Positions 7,336 through 16,562 of a stretch of 54,478 nucleotides of DNA are shown piece after piece. The notes beneath the pieces were generated by a model that had not been told where the DNA came from, searched no databases, and worked only from the letters and a program-made list of their open reading frames with translations. Source of the stretch: Deltaproteobacteria bacterium CG11_big_fil_rev_8_21_14_0_20_47_16 (GTDB lineage Bacteria; UBA10199; GCA-002796325; 1-14-0-20-47-16); NCBI GenBank assembly GCA_002796325.1, contig PCXA01000008.1:1-54478 (forward strand), in the 5' to 3' direction. Numbering within the stretch: the stretch's first letter is position 1; each line of letters starts with the position of its first letter. The position numbers were made by a program, and so were the translations under genes.

Positions 7336-10062
7336 ATGCGCAAATTAGTCTGGGTCGTCCTGCTGGGTCTTATTTCCCCATTTTTACTACTTGCCGGTGA
7401 TAGCACCTACCATCTCTCAAAGCCACGGTTGTTGCCAGATACGCTGGCGCTGATTCAGGAGAATTATGTGGATCCAGGGCGTGCCAAGCCAATTGCCATG
7501 CTCAAAGGTGCTATGAACAAGATCCAGGAATTTGTTCCCGAAATTTTGGCCACATGCAGCGACTCGGATTGCGACGTCACTGTCGGCATGGCCAGCAAGC
7601 ATTTCTCAGTTGGTGGTGTTAAGAATCTCAGTGACATGGGCAATGTGCTTCAACAGATTTTTTCGTTCATTGAATTGCATTATCACGGAAAAACTAAGTC
7701 CAATGAAATTGAGTATGCTGCAATTGAAGGCATGCTGGATGTTTTAGATCCCCACTCCAATTTGCTCACTCCCAAAATTTACAACGAATTCAAAATTGGC
7801 ACCAAAGGCAACTTTGGTGGATTGGGAATTGTCATCGGTACACGCGATGGTGAACTCACCGTTATTTCACCACTTGAAGGTACACCCGCATTTAGAGCCG
7901 GCATTAAGGCCAAAGACCACATTACACAGATTGGTGACGATTCGACTATCAACATGACACTGACAGAGGCGGTCGAGCGGCTGCGCGGCCCTGTAGGTAC
8001 CCCAGTAACCATCACTGTTGAGCGCCCCAGTAAAAACACAACATTCACCGTCACGATCCGACGCGCTGTCATCAAAATTGAAAGCGTCCAGTCAGAACTT
8101 GTGAAGACAGATAATAAGAATTTTGGTTACATCAAGATTAAAAGTTTCCAGGAAAATACCGACCGCGACATGGTTCATGCGCTTGAAGCCATGCAAAAAA
8201 AGGCCGGGCACCCGCTTAATGGCCTTATCATGGATCTGCGCAACAATCCTGGTGGATTACTCAACCAAGCTATCTCCATTGCCGACTATTTTCTAAAGAC
8301 TGGCGCCATTGTCAGCACCGTTGGTTTGGACAACCAGGAAATGCAACGCGACATGTCCCACAACACGGGAACAGAACCAACCTACCCAATAGTTGTATTA
8401 ATTAACGAAGGCTCTGCCTCTGCATCCGAAATTGTCGCGGGTAGTTTGCAAGCAAATCACCGCGCTGAAGTTATTGGGACACAGTCATTTGGAAAGGGAA
8501 GCGTGCAGCAGGTGTTTAACTTGCTGGATAGCAGCGCACTCAAGTTAACTGTTGCGGAGTATTTAAATGCCGCAAAATATTCTATTCAATCTGTGGGCAT
8601 CACGCCCGAAATTACTTTAATCCCAATGACCGTAGACAAAAAATCTATGGACCTTCTTGAAAACGAGTATTCCGGTGAAAAGGATTTAGAAAGTGTTTTG
8701 GATCGGCCTATTCCAAGTCATCAAACAAGCACGATCAAAGTACACTATTTTAATCCAACCAATCCTGACAGTCAGGATGATGACGCAGCCAACACACGTG
8801 AATTTTCCAACGCACTCAACTTATCAGATGACTTTGCTGTTGGCTTGGCTGAAAAATTATTGGCAGAAATGTCAGGACCCAATTCGGAAGATGTCAGCCT
8901 TAAAGAGGCACCACTTCTCAAACAGGTAGAGGGCGAAGAGATGACCAAGCTTGCCAAAGCAATGGAGCAAGTTGGTCTTGATTGGAGCACCGGACCCAAT
9001 AACGGAAAGCCCAAAATTCAACTGAGTAGCGAGTTACAATATAAAGGAAAAACCGTCAGCACCCTAGAGGCCGGCGAAGAAGGCAACATCATCATCCATG
9101 CACATAATATAGGAACAGGAACAGCCTATCGTCTCATCGCAAGCACGCGTCTTGATGAACCTCTTTTCCCCAACAAAGAATTTGTCTTTGGAAAACTACT
9201 GCCAAATGCCACGCGCAGTTGGTCTGTTCCTATCAAGATCGCAAAACAGGCACCTTCACTCACGCTACCCATAAAACTCTACTTTAGTGACACCAACAAT
9301 TCATCATTACCACCAGCACACATTTTGGTTTCAATTACTGAGCAACCGCGTCCCAAATTCGCGTTCCGATACACACTTGAAACCCCTACAGACACACGCA
9401 TTACTGATGCCGAGCGTCTTCCAAGGGGGAAATTTATTCCACTTGTTGTAACTGTTAAAAATATTGGCGTGGGAACCAGTGAAGATACACTTGTATCCAT
9501 TCGCAATGTTGAAGAAACAACAACTCCGGCTTTCCTTAAAGTTGGCCGCGTTAAACTTGGGAAAATTGCGCCCAATAAAACGGCTACGGCGACACTTCGC
9601 TTTCGCATCGACCCAACATACACAGCCTCAACGCTTAAACTGGACTTGAGTATTGCTGATGCCAATACGATGGAAGGTGTCACCCAGTCATTAACTTTCA
9701 TCATGGGATCTGGTGCAATCGAACCAGCAACAGGCCCTTGGTATCAAGCACCGCTGATTGTACTCACGTCACCCAAACTGCCCATCATTACCACTGCAGC
9801 ATCGCAAGCAATTCAGGCCATGGTAACAGATGATCGTAGCATTAAAGATTGCATCATTTATACGGGCGACCAAAAGGTTGCATATGAACCCAACCCAAGC
9901 CTATCAGCCAAATTTGGATGCACAGCAAACGTAACACTTAAACCGGGTACCAATTTTATCACCATATCTGCACGTGATGAAACAGACCTTCTGGGTCGCA
10001 ACACCTTCACCATTCTGCGCAACGTTGACAAGGTCAAGAGTTGGCGCAGCTGGCTGGAGTAG
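7336..10062 (+). CDS. S41 carboxy-terminal processing protease with long C-terminal extension
   Basis: A CtpA/Prc-type serine protease of 908 residues that should act in the periplasm. I chose the ATG at 7336 over an upstream in-frame GTG because AGGGG lies ten bases before it and the signal peptide then starts cleanly with MRKLVWVVLLGL. The PDZ domain (GGLGIVIGTRDGELTV; GTPAFRAGIK) spans about residues 155-235. The catalytic S41 domain follows, with MDLRNNPGG, then GSASASE holding the nucleophile Ser362, and GKGSVQ holding the general base Lys387. After residue 560 there are two CARDB-like beta domains and a last Ig-like domain, unusual for CtpA. It probably leads an operon with ribF and aroE. 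Confidence 0.88.
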   Translation: MRKLVWVVLLGLISPFLLLAGDSTYHLSKPRLLPDTLALIQENYVDPGRAKPIAMLKGAMNKIQEFVPEILATCSDSDCDVTVGMASKHFSVGGVKNLSDMGNVLQQIFSFIELHYHGKTKSNEIEYAAIEGMLDVLDPHSNLLTPKIYNEFKIGTKGNFGGLGIVIGTRDGELTVISPLEGTPAFRAGIKAKDHITQIGDDSTINMTLTEAVERLRGPVGTPVTITVERPSKNTTFTVTIRRAVIKIESVQSELVKTDNKNFGYIKIKSFQENTDRDMVHALEAMQKKAGHPLNGLIMDLRNNPGGLLNQAISIADYFLKTGAIVSTVGLDNQEMQRDMSHNTGTEPTYPIVVLINEGSASASEIVAGSLQANHRAEVIGTQSFGKGSVQQVFNLLDSSALKLTVAEYLNAAKYSIQSVGITPEITLIPMTVDKKSMDLLENEYSGEKDLESVLDRPIPSHQTSTIKVHYFNPTNPDSQDDDAANTREFSNALNLSDDFAVGLAEKLLAEMSGPNSEDVSLKEAPLLKQVEGEEMTKLAKAMEQVGLDWSTGPNNGKPKIQLSSELQYKGKTVSTLEAGEEGNIIIHAHNIGTGTAYRLIASTRLDEPLFPNKEFVFGKLLPNATRSWSVPIKIAKQAPSLTLPIKLYFSDTNNSSLPPAHILVSITEQPRPKFAFRYTLETPTDTRITDAERLPRGKFIPLVVTVKNIGVGTSEDTLVSIRNVEETTTPAFLKVGRVKLGKIAPNKTATATLRFRIDPTYTASTLKLDLSIADANTMEGVTQSLTFIMGSGAIEPATGPWYQAPLIVLTSPKLPIITTAASQAIQAMVTDDRSIKDCIIYTGDQKVAYEPNPSLSAKFGCTANVTLKPGTNFITISARDETDLLGRNTFTILRNVDKVKSWRSWLE

Positions 10063-10064
10063 CC

Positions 10065-10994
10065 ATGCAGGCCACTGAGGGATCCCAATCCTGGAAAATT
10101 CCTGACAGATCTGTTGTGATGTCACTGGGGAACTTTGATGGCGTGCACCGCGGCCATCAAGTTGTATTTCGTGAACTAACAAATCGGGCAAAGGCAAGTA
10201 ATGCATGCTCATTGGTTTACACCTTCGAACCTCACCCTGTTAAAATCTTATCACCTGAAAGTCCCTTTTTACTAATCCAAACACGTGAACAAAAGATTGC
10301 GTCTATTACGCAATGCGGAGTTGATCACATTATCCTAGAACCGTTCACTGCAGAATTTGCTCACATGGGTGCAGAGGATTTTTTTAACGAAGTGATTGTA
10401 AAGCGCATCACCCCCAAAGAAATTGTTGTGGGATATGATTTTACATTTGGCAGCCACCGTAGTGGCACTGTTCAGCTATTGCAACAGTTAGGTCAAAAGG
10501 CAGGCATACCCGTTACCATTGTGAATGCACAATTTGATCACGAAACTTTACTGAGTTCGAGTGTGATTCGTCAGCGCATTGTTGCGGGCGACATTGATGG
10601 TGCAAACGTCCTCTTGGGTCGACCCTATGAATTAACAGGGACTATCGTCAAAGGTCGCGGTCTGGGAAAGCAGATTGGATTTGCAACGGCCAACTTGTCA
10701 TCACTGAATGAGTGCATCCCAGCCCCAGGAATCTATGTAACTCGTTTTACCTATGATAATACAAGTGAACCTTCTGTCACTTACATCGGACGAAATCCAA
10801 CGTTAGGCGCCACTGAACTGGCCATAGAAACACATGTGCTCTCTGCAGTACCGGAGCTTTTTGGGAAGCATGCATCTGTTTATTTTTTGAGTCGTATCCG
10901 TGGTGAACAAAAATTTTCGGGACGTGAAGAGTTAACTGCTGCAATCGCTCATGATTGCCAAGAAGCGATCAATTACCATGCAACACACAAATGA
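10065..10994 (+). CDS. ribF: Bifunctional riboflavin kinase / FAD synthetase
   Basis: Phosphorylates riboflavin to FMN and adenylylates FMN to FAD. The N-terminal nucleotidyl transferase part shows SLGNFDGVHRGHQ with the HxGH-like ATP motif, and later VVGYDFTFGSHRSG and the SSSVIRQRI signature. The C-terminal kinase part has GRGLGKQIGFATANL. The ATG at 10065 is preferred to an upstream TTG because GGAG sits five bases before it. It begins two bases after the ctp stop, so it is cotranscribed. It completes the flavin pathway whose earlier genes lie at 38911-41293 and 46746-47846. Length (309 residues) is normal. Confidence 0.95.
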   Translation: MQATEGSQSWKIPDRSVVMSLGNFDGVHRGHQVVFRELTNRAKASNACSLVYTFEPHPVKILSPESPFLLIQTREQKIASITQCGVDHIILEPFTAEFAHMGAEDFFNEVIVKRITPKEIVVGYDFTFGSHRSGTVQLLQQLGQKAGIPVTIVNAQFDHETLLSSSVIRQRIVAGDIDGANVLLGRPYELTGTIVKGRGLGKQIGFATANLSSLNECIPAPGIYVTRFTYDNTSEPSVTYIGRNPTLGATELAIETHVLSAVPELFGKHASVYFLSRIRGEQKFSGREELTAAIAHDCQEAINYHATHK

Positions 10995-11850
10995 TACACC
11001 TCGCTGCTTTGCAGTAATTGGTGACCCCATTCATCAATCACTATCACCGCGCATCCACACCGCCTCTTATCGCGCGCAAAAAATACATGCCACCTACCTT
11101 CCTATTTTGGTTGCACCTCAAGATGTGAAGCGTGTTTTGACGAGTATGCTACTTATGGATGTAGATGGATGTAACGTTACCACGCCCCATAAACAGACTA
11201 TTCTCCCCTATTTGGATCGTTTGGATCCACCAGCAAAAATTGCAGGTAGCGTGAATACCATTTACCGTCGAGGTAAACAGTGGATTGGCACCAACACCGA
11301 TGGTGCGGGATTTTTACAAGCATGCAAGGAACGAAAGATCTCTTTACGCCATAAGACTGTTACACTCCTGGGTGCAGGCGGAGCAGCGTCGGCTATCGCT
11401 GCATCACTAATGAGCGCCGGGGTAAAACACATTATTATTTTAAATCGGACGATTGAACGTTCTAAAAAGTTGGTGGCACGATTAAAAAAACTAAATCATC
11501 GCATTGATGTATCAACAGCAGTCCTTTCCAAACAGAACTGTCAGCATTACTTTTCAGGTACCGATATTTTGATCAACGCCACAAGCCAAGGCATGAAGTC
11601 CTCCTCTAAACTCGGCCTCCCCTTGCACAGTCTCCCCTCAGACGCCGCCATTTGTGACTGCCAGTATTCGCCCAAAACTGAAACAGCGCTCATCAGATGG
11701 GCCAAACGCAAGCACCATAGCTACATGGATGGGCGCGATCTACTGCTGCATCAAGCCGCCGCCAGCTACCAGATATGGATTGGGCATAAACCCGATCTAA
11801 AGGCCATGAAGCGCGCTTTGAGCGGTGCAAAAGATACCCCTTTTCGGTAA
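10978..11850 (+). CDS. aroE: Shikimate dehydrogenase
   Basis: NADP-dependent reduction of 3-dehydroshikimate in the chorismate pathway. The N-terminal substrate-binding domain has FAVIGDPIHQSLSPRIH with the Ser pair that binds shikimate, and GCNVTTPHKQ with the catalytic Lys. The Rossmann domain shows LLGAGGAASAIAASL and the cofactor-specificity segment LNRTIERSKK. The ATG at 10978 gives the usual start just before the GDPIxxSLSP motif; an upstream in-frame ATG at 10951 would add nine residues. It overlaps the 3' end of ribF by 17 bases, indicating translational coupling. Length 290, normal for the family. Confidence 0.93.
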   Translation: MQHTNDTPRCFAVIGDPIHQSLSPRIHTASYRAQKIHATYLPILVAPQDVKRVLTSMLLMDVDGCNVTTPHKQTILPYLDRLDPPAKIAGSVNTIYRRGKQWIGTNTDGAGFLQACKERKISLRHKTVTLLGAGGAASAIAASLMSAGVKHIIILNRTIERSKKLVARLKKLNHRIDVSTAVLSKQNCQHYFSGTDILINATSQGMKSSSKLGLPLHSLPSDAAICDCQYSPKTETALIRWAKRKHHSYMDGRDLLLHQAAASYQIWIGHKPDLKAMKRALSGAKDTPFR

Positions 11851-11999
11851 GGAATACCCCCCTCTCATCAATTTGGAAATGCAGGCAGCTTTTTAAGCTT
11901 ATAATTAAATCATTATTTTACAAATACTTATGCGACATCCATCTACGTAAATCTTTGGCATAGATATTGGATACTTCTTTGGCAGGAGGCAAACAGTAT

Positions 12000-12461
12000 A
12001 TGGGTAAACATCTGAGTCAAAATTTCTATGTGGTCGTTGCGGATGATGATCCTCTCTATCGCCGCCTGTGGGAGAAAATTCTCTCGCAGCTACCCAATTG
12101 CCAATACAAAATCTGTGCTAATGCAGATGAAGCTGAGGAAGCCCTCAACAAGGAAATGACAACACTCTTAGTCTGCGATGTAGTTATGCCTGGCAAGAAT
12201 GGATTTGATTTAGCCAACGAGTCTTGCAAAAAGTATCCGTGGCTACAGGTAGTGCTCACGACTGGATACGAAGCAAAACTATCTCATTTTAATTTGAATG
12301 ATCCAAAATTTCACATTCTGTACAAGCCCTACCGTAGCACCGAGGATATTGTGAAGTGGTTAAATCATTTACTTGCACAAGAAGATCCCACGTTGGATGC
12401 TGCAGAAGATTCATTTAGCGAGAATGATGACTTCCCCGCCGTGATGGAATGGAAGCTTTAA
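12000..12461 (+). CDS. Stand-alone response regulator receiver
   Basis: A single receiver domain of 153 residues with no output domain. The acidic pair is in VVADDDPLYR, the phosphoacceptor Asp in LLVCDVVMPG, the switch Thr in VLTTGYEA, and the conserved Lys in LYKPY. The ATG at 12000 is chosen because AGGAGG lies ten bases upstream; a longer TTG start lacks such a site. About 30 acidic residues follow the receiver. No kinase gene is adjacent, so its partner is unknown. Similar single-domain receivers act in phosphorelays or on flagellar and chemotaxis targets. It converges on pcrA and shares a TTAA stop overlap with it. Confidence 0.85.
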   Translation: MGKHLSQNFYVVVADDDPLYRRLWEKILSQLPNCQYKICANADEAEEALNKEMTTLLVCDVVMPGKNGFDLANESCKKYPWLQVVLTTGYEAKLSHFNLNDPKFHILYKPYRSTEDIVKWLNHLLAQEDPTLDAAEDSFSENDDFPAVMEWKL

Positions 12462-14722
12462 GTAACTGGTGTAAGCTGCGCGTACTGCACCATTAACGTC
12501 TTCACGACATGGGGACCGAAATAGACGGTCAATTTGGTCCTGTCTTCTTTACCTTCAATGCGACGAATAACACCTTCTCCAAATTGGGGATGCTTTACTT
12601 TCATACCAATTTTCCATGTCGCATCCGAATCGTCCTGTGAAAACCCTAAATCGGAAGCAGCACGACTGCTACCCACATGCGGTGTTGGGCTAAAGGATTG
12701 ATCAAAATCATCATCACCCGCCCAATGGGGTTTGTTCGCATGGCGAGATGCAGCACCACCGCGACCATAGGCCCCACCACCAAATGTCGGTTGTGCTTGG
12801 ACTGGAACTTTTTTCCATTCCACCAACTCCTTCGGGATGTCCTTTAAAAAACGTGATGGAATATTGTATTGCTCATTGCCATACACACGGCGGCGAAACG
12901 CATTCAACATGTGCAGCTTTTTCTGGGTGCGTGTGATGCCCACGTAACACAGGCGGCGTTCTTCTTCTAATTCATCAGGGCTATCAATTGAACTGCCGTG
13001 GGGTAGTAACCCTTCTTCCATGCCCACCATATAGACCACCGGAAATTCCAACCCTTTGGCCAAGTGTAACGTCATGAGTGGCAGCACGCCTTGACCATTA
13101 TCCAAGCTATCAATATCGCTGGTAAGTGCCGCTTGGTCTAAGAAGCCGCCAAGTGTTGGTGTTTGGTCATTCATATGTGATTGCTTTGCATAATCTGCCA
13201 ATGCGCCAGAAAGTTCTTCTACGTTGGCCATGCGATCACGGGACTCTTGTGGTGGCAAGGCGCGTAAATAGGTTTCATAGCCGCAGGCGGAAATCACATA
13301 GGACACAATTTCAGACATCTGCAGCACTGAAATCTGGGATTGCAGATGCGCAATGAAGCTCGCAAACTCTGCCAATCGTTTGCGGGCAGCACCGGTTACA
13401 CCAGCGTCATCGGGTAATTGGGTCACCGCTTCAAAAAGACTGAGTCCCCGCTCCATGGATGCCGATTGGAGCTTTGCCATGGTTGTCTTGCCAATGCCGC
13501 GCGATGGCGCTTGCACGGCACGCGCAAAGCTCACGTTATCGTGTGGATTCACACACAGCCGTAGATACGCGAGTACGTCTTTGACTTCCATGCGTTCATA
13601 AAACTTGGTGCCGCCATAAATGACATAGGGAACACCCGCACGCCGCAAGGCTTCTTCTAAAACGCGGGACTGCGCATTGGTGCGATAGAACACTGCTTGA
13701 TCCGAGTATGGCACCCCTTCAAGTGCATGCTCGCGTACCAAACGCACAACGGCACCGGCTTCATCTAAGTCATTACCCACAGAATGAACCGTAATGGGCG
13801 CACCACCTGTAATTTCCGTCCAAAGCTTTTTGGATTTTCGACCACGGTTATGCTGAATCACTGCGTTGGCAGCATCCAGAATCACTGTTGTTGAACGATA
13901 ATTCTGTTCCAAGCGCACCACTTGTGTATCGGAGTAATCACTTTCAAAGGAGAGAATGTTTTGAATATCTGCACCGCGCCATCTGTAAATACACTGGTCA
14001 TCGTCACCCACGACGCAAAGGTTGCGATGCGCCTTGGAAAGAATCGTCGCCAATCGATACTGCGCATGATTGGTATCTTGATACTCGTCCACCATAATGA
14101 ATTGAAATTGATTTTGATAAAGTGCTGCAACTTCTGGCTTTGATTCCAAAATTTGGACCATACGGAAAATCAAATCACCAAAATCAAATGCGCGCGCTTC
14201 TTTGAGCCGCTTTTCATATAACTCGTAAACCTCTGCCAACTTGGGCATAAAGACGCCCTTACCATCAGCAATATCCTGATGGGTTAAGCATTGATCTTTG
14301 GCACGACTGATGGCCTGAACAAATCCCATGGGTGGAAATCGTTTTTCATCCAGGTTCATGGCCTTGCAAATTTCTTTCATTGTGGAGAGCTGATCAGACG
14401 CATCAAACACAACAAAGTCTTGTGGGTAGCCCATTGCACCAGCATGCACGCGTAACATTCGCAAACACGCAGAGTGGAAAGTGGTCACCCACATGTCGCG
14501 CGCGACTGGCCCCACCAAATGCGTTAATCGTTCGCGCATTTCGCGTGCGGCTTTATTGGTAAAGGTCACTGCAAAAATTGCATTGGGCGGCACATTGTGA
14601 TTTTGTACCAAGTTGGCCATGCGATGTGTCAGCACACGCGTTTTACCACTACCCGCGCCCGCTAAAATTAAAAGTGGGCCATTCACATGTTCAACTGCGC
14701 GTTGTTGTTCTGGATTTAACAA
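12458..14722 (-). CDS. pcrA: ATP-dependent DNA helicase, UvrD/PcrA type
   Basis: SF1A 3'-5' helicase of 754 residues for nucleotide excision repair, mismatch repair and clearing of recombinase filaments. Walker A is AGAGSGKT at residues 21-28; Walker B is VDEYQDTNHAQ. Later motifs are GDDDQCIYRWRGA, LEQNYRS, LMTLHLAKGLEFP and RRLCYVGITRTQKKL. A C-terminal Tudor-like tail has WKIGMKVKHPQFGEGVI. It starts with TTG, supported by AAGAGG six bases upstream and an in-place N-terminus. It begins 13 bases after glmS and likely shares its transcript. UvrD and PcrA cannot be separated with certainty; the tail favours a PcrA/UvrD core form. Confidence 0.95.
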   Translation of the reverse strand: MLNPEQQRAVEHVNGPLLILAGAGSGKTRVLTHRMANLVQNHNVPPNAIFAVTFTNKAAREMRERLTHLVGPVARDMWVTTFHSACLRMLRVHAGAMGYPQDFVVFDASDQLSTMKEICKAMNLDEKRFPPMGFVQAISRAKDQCLTHQDIADGKGVFMPKLAEVYELYEKRLKEARAFDFGDLIFRMVQILESKPEVAALYQNQFQFIMVDEYQDTNHAQYRLATILSKAHRNLCVVGDDDQCIYRWRGADIQNILSFESDYSDTQVVRLEQNYRSTTVILDAANAVIQHNRGRKSKKLWTEITGGAPITVHSVGNDLDEAGAVVRLVREHALEGVPYSDQAVFYRTNAQSRVLEEALRRAGVPYVIYGGTKFYERMEVKDVLAYLRLCVNPHDNVSFARAVQAPSRGIGKTTMAKLQSASMERGLSLFEAVTQLPDDAGVTGAARKRLAEFASFIAHLQSQISVLQMSEIVSYVISACGYETYLRALPPQESRDRMANVEELSGALADYAKQSHMNDQTPTLGGFLDQAALTSDIDSLDNGQGVLPLMTLHLAKGLEFPVVYMVGMEEGLLPHGSSIDSPDELEEERRLCYVGITRTQKKLHMLNAFRRRVYGNEQYNIPSRFLKDIPKELVEWKKVPVQAQPTFGGGAYGRGGAASRHANKPHWAGDDDFDQSFSPTPHVGSSRAASDLGFSQDDSDATWKIGMKVKHPQFGEGVIRRIEGKEDRTKLTVYFGPHVVKTLMVQYAQLTPVT

Positions 14723-14735
14723 GAAGACCTCTTAT

Positions 14736-16562
14736 TTATTCGACAGTTACACTCTTTGCAAGATTGCGAGGCTGATCAATATCGGTCCCCATTTGGTCGG
14801 CAATGTCATAGGCAAAAAGCTGGAGTGGCACCACATATAAAATGGGTGTTAAATAGCTGCTCGCCTTTGGCATTGGGATATGCGCGGTACCCATCCCTTT
14901 TGGAAAGCAGTTCTTTTCACCAATCATCAATACAGATGCCCCACGTGCGGCGACTTCTTGAATATTGCTAATCATCTTTTCCAGTAAATCACCTTGTGGC
15001 AGCAATGCAATCACCGGCACATCTTGGTCAACCAACGCAATGGGGCCATGTTTCAATTCACCAGCAGCAAAACCTTCCGCATGAATGTAAGCAATCTCCT
15101 TAAGCTTTAGTGCCCCTTCCAGAACAACAGGGTAATGAGTACCGCGGCCAATGAACAACACAGGTGACGCGTTCATAAATTGCTTTGCCAAGGCACGAAC
15201 TTCATTATGGCTCTCAAGAGAAGTTTGGACAAGACCGGGGAGACGCTTAAGTGCCTTTACCTCTTGCTCAAGCGCAGCGGTCTTAATTTTCTTCAGTTTA
15301 CGTGATAACCATAAAGTTAAAAGCCATAATACAGTTAACTGTGTCGTAAATGCCTTGGTTGATGCCACCCCAATTTCGGGTCCCGCACGTGTGTATAATG
15401 TAGCATGCGCTAAGCGTGTCACTGAACTTCCCTGCACATTACAAACAGCAATCAGTTTGGCACCTCTGCGCTTGGCTAGCTGTGCCGCAGCTAATGTATC
15501 AGCAGTTTCACCAGATTGTGAAATGGCTACACACAATGTCTTTTTGCCAATCACCGGATTTCGATATCGAAATTCAGATGCCAAATCCACCGAGACGGGT
15601 ATACCACATAGGGATTCAATCCAATAACGGGCAACACCCGCTGCGTGCCAGGAAGTGCCACAGGCAACAAATTGAATATGATCAACATCAAATTTCTTTG
15701 AGCCAAAGAGCTCCGCAAGCTCTGGAAGCACAACACCATGCTTAGCACTGATACGACCCGCAAGAGTATCCCCAATCACTTTAGGTTGCTCAAAAATTTC
15801 TTTGAGCATGAAATGCTTGTAGCCACCCTTTTCGGCCATAACGGGGTCCCAATCAATCTGCGCTACCTTACGTTTGACAGGCTTCCCCTTCGCATCAAAA
15901 ATTTCAAACTTCTTAGCAGAAATAACGCCGCGGTCACCGTCTTCCAAAAAAACCATCTTACGTGTGTACGCCAAAATTGCAGGAACATCTGATGCAAGAA
16001 TATTTTCCTTCTCACCAAGACCTAAAACGAGTGGGCTCCCCTGCCGTGCAAAATATAGTCTGTCTGGATCTTCCGCATCCATAACGACAATCGCATACGA
16101 CCCTTCAACAAGCGCTAAAGCCTTTTGAATTGCAGGCTGCATTTGCTTTGTCTTTTTAAGCTGCTCTGCAACAAGGTGACATAAAATTTCAGTATCTGTT
16201 TCTGATGTAAAACTGTGACCCAATTTTTCCAACTTACGACGCAGGTCTAAATAATTTTCAATAATGCCGTTATGAACAAGAACGACACGACCTTCTTGGT
16301 GGGGATGTGCGTTAACTTCAGTTGGACGACCATGTGTTGCCCAACGTGTGTGACCAATTCCGACGGTTCCGTGTAATTCACGACGATCAATTTTTTGAAT
16401 GAGATTTGCAAGTTTACCAACAGACCGATGTGTGATGACCTGATCATCTTGAATAACAGCAACACCTGCTGAATCGTATCCCCGATATTCCAAATGCTGC
16501 AAACCATCGAGCAACACTGAAATTGCACTTCGGTCACCAATATAACCTACAATACCACACAT
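14736..16562 (-). CDS. glmS: Glutamine-fructose-6-phosphate aminotransferase
   Basis: Makes glucosamine-6-phosphate from fructose-6-phosphate and glutamine, the entry to peptidoglycan and LPS precursors. The mature protein must begin with a catalytic Cys, so the start is the ATG at 16562, which gives MCGIVGYIGDR; a longer upstream frame is not used. The glutaminase domain (about 1-240) contains GHTRWATHG and ETDTEILCHL. Two SIS sugar-isomerase domains follow (ISQSGETADT; EGFAAGELKHGPIAL), ending in QPRNLAKSVTVE. The ATG overlaps the glmU stop in TAATG, with GAGGAAAAAG as ribosome binding site. No glmS ribozyme is present, because there is no space upstream. Length 608, typical. Confidence 0.97.
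   Translation of the reverse strand: MCGIVGYIGDRSAISVLLDGLQHLEYRGYDSAGVAVIQDDQVITHRSVGKLANLIQKIDRRELHGTVGIGHTRWATHGRPTEVNAHPHQEGRVVLVHNGIIENYLDLRRKLEKLGHSFTSETDTEILCHLVAEQLKKTKQMQPAIQKALALVEGSYAIVVMDAEDPDRLYFARQGSPLVLGLGEKENILASDVPAILAYTRKMVFLEDGDRGVISAKKFEIFDAKGKPVKRKVAQIDWDPVMAEKGGYKHFMLKEIFEQPKVIGDTLAGRISAKHGVVLPELAELFGSKKFDVDHIQFVACGTSWHAAGVARYWIESLCGIPVSVDLASEFRYRNPVIGKKTLCVAISQSGETADTLAAAQLAKRRGAKLIAVCNVQGSSVTRLAHATLYTRAGPEIGVASTKAFTTQLTVLWLLTLWLSRKLKKIKTAALEQEVKALKRLPGLVQTSLESHNEVRALAKQFMNASPVLFIGRGTHYPVVLEGALKLKEIAYIHAEGFAAGELKHGPIALVDQDVPVIALLPQGDLLEKMISNIQEVAARGASVLMIGEKNCFPKGMGTAHIPMPKASSYLTPILYVVPLQLFAYDIADQMGTDIDQPRNLAKSVTVE

Noticed and set aside
9279-9704. 141-codon frame antisense to the ctp gene
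   Set aside because: Ser/Val-rich shadow translation without start signals, inside a confident coding region.
11955-11973. Sigma54-like TTGGCATAGATATTGG before the lone receiver gene
   Set aside because: The -12 GC is GG, and the start point would fall at the ribosome binding site, leaving no leader.
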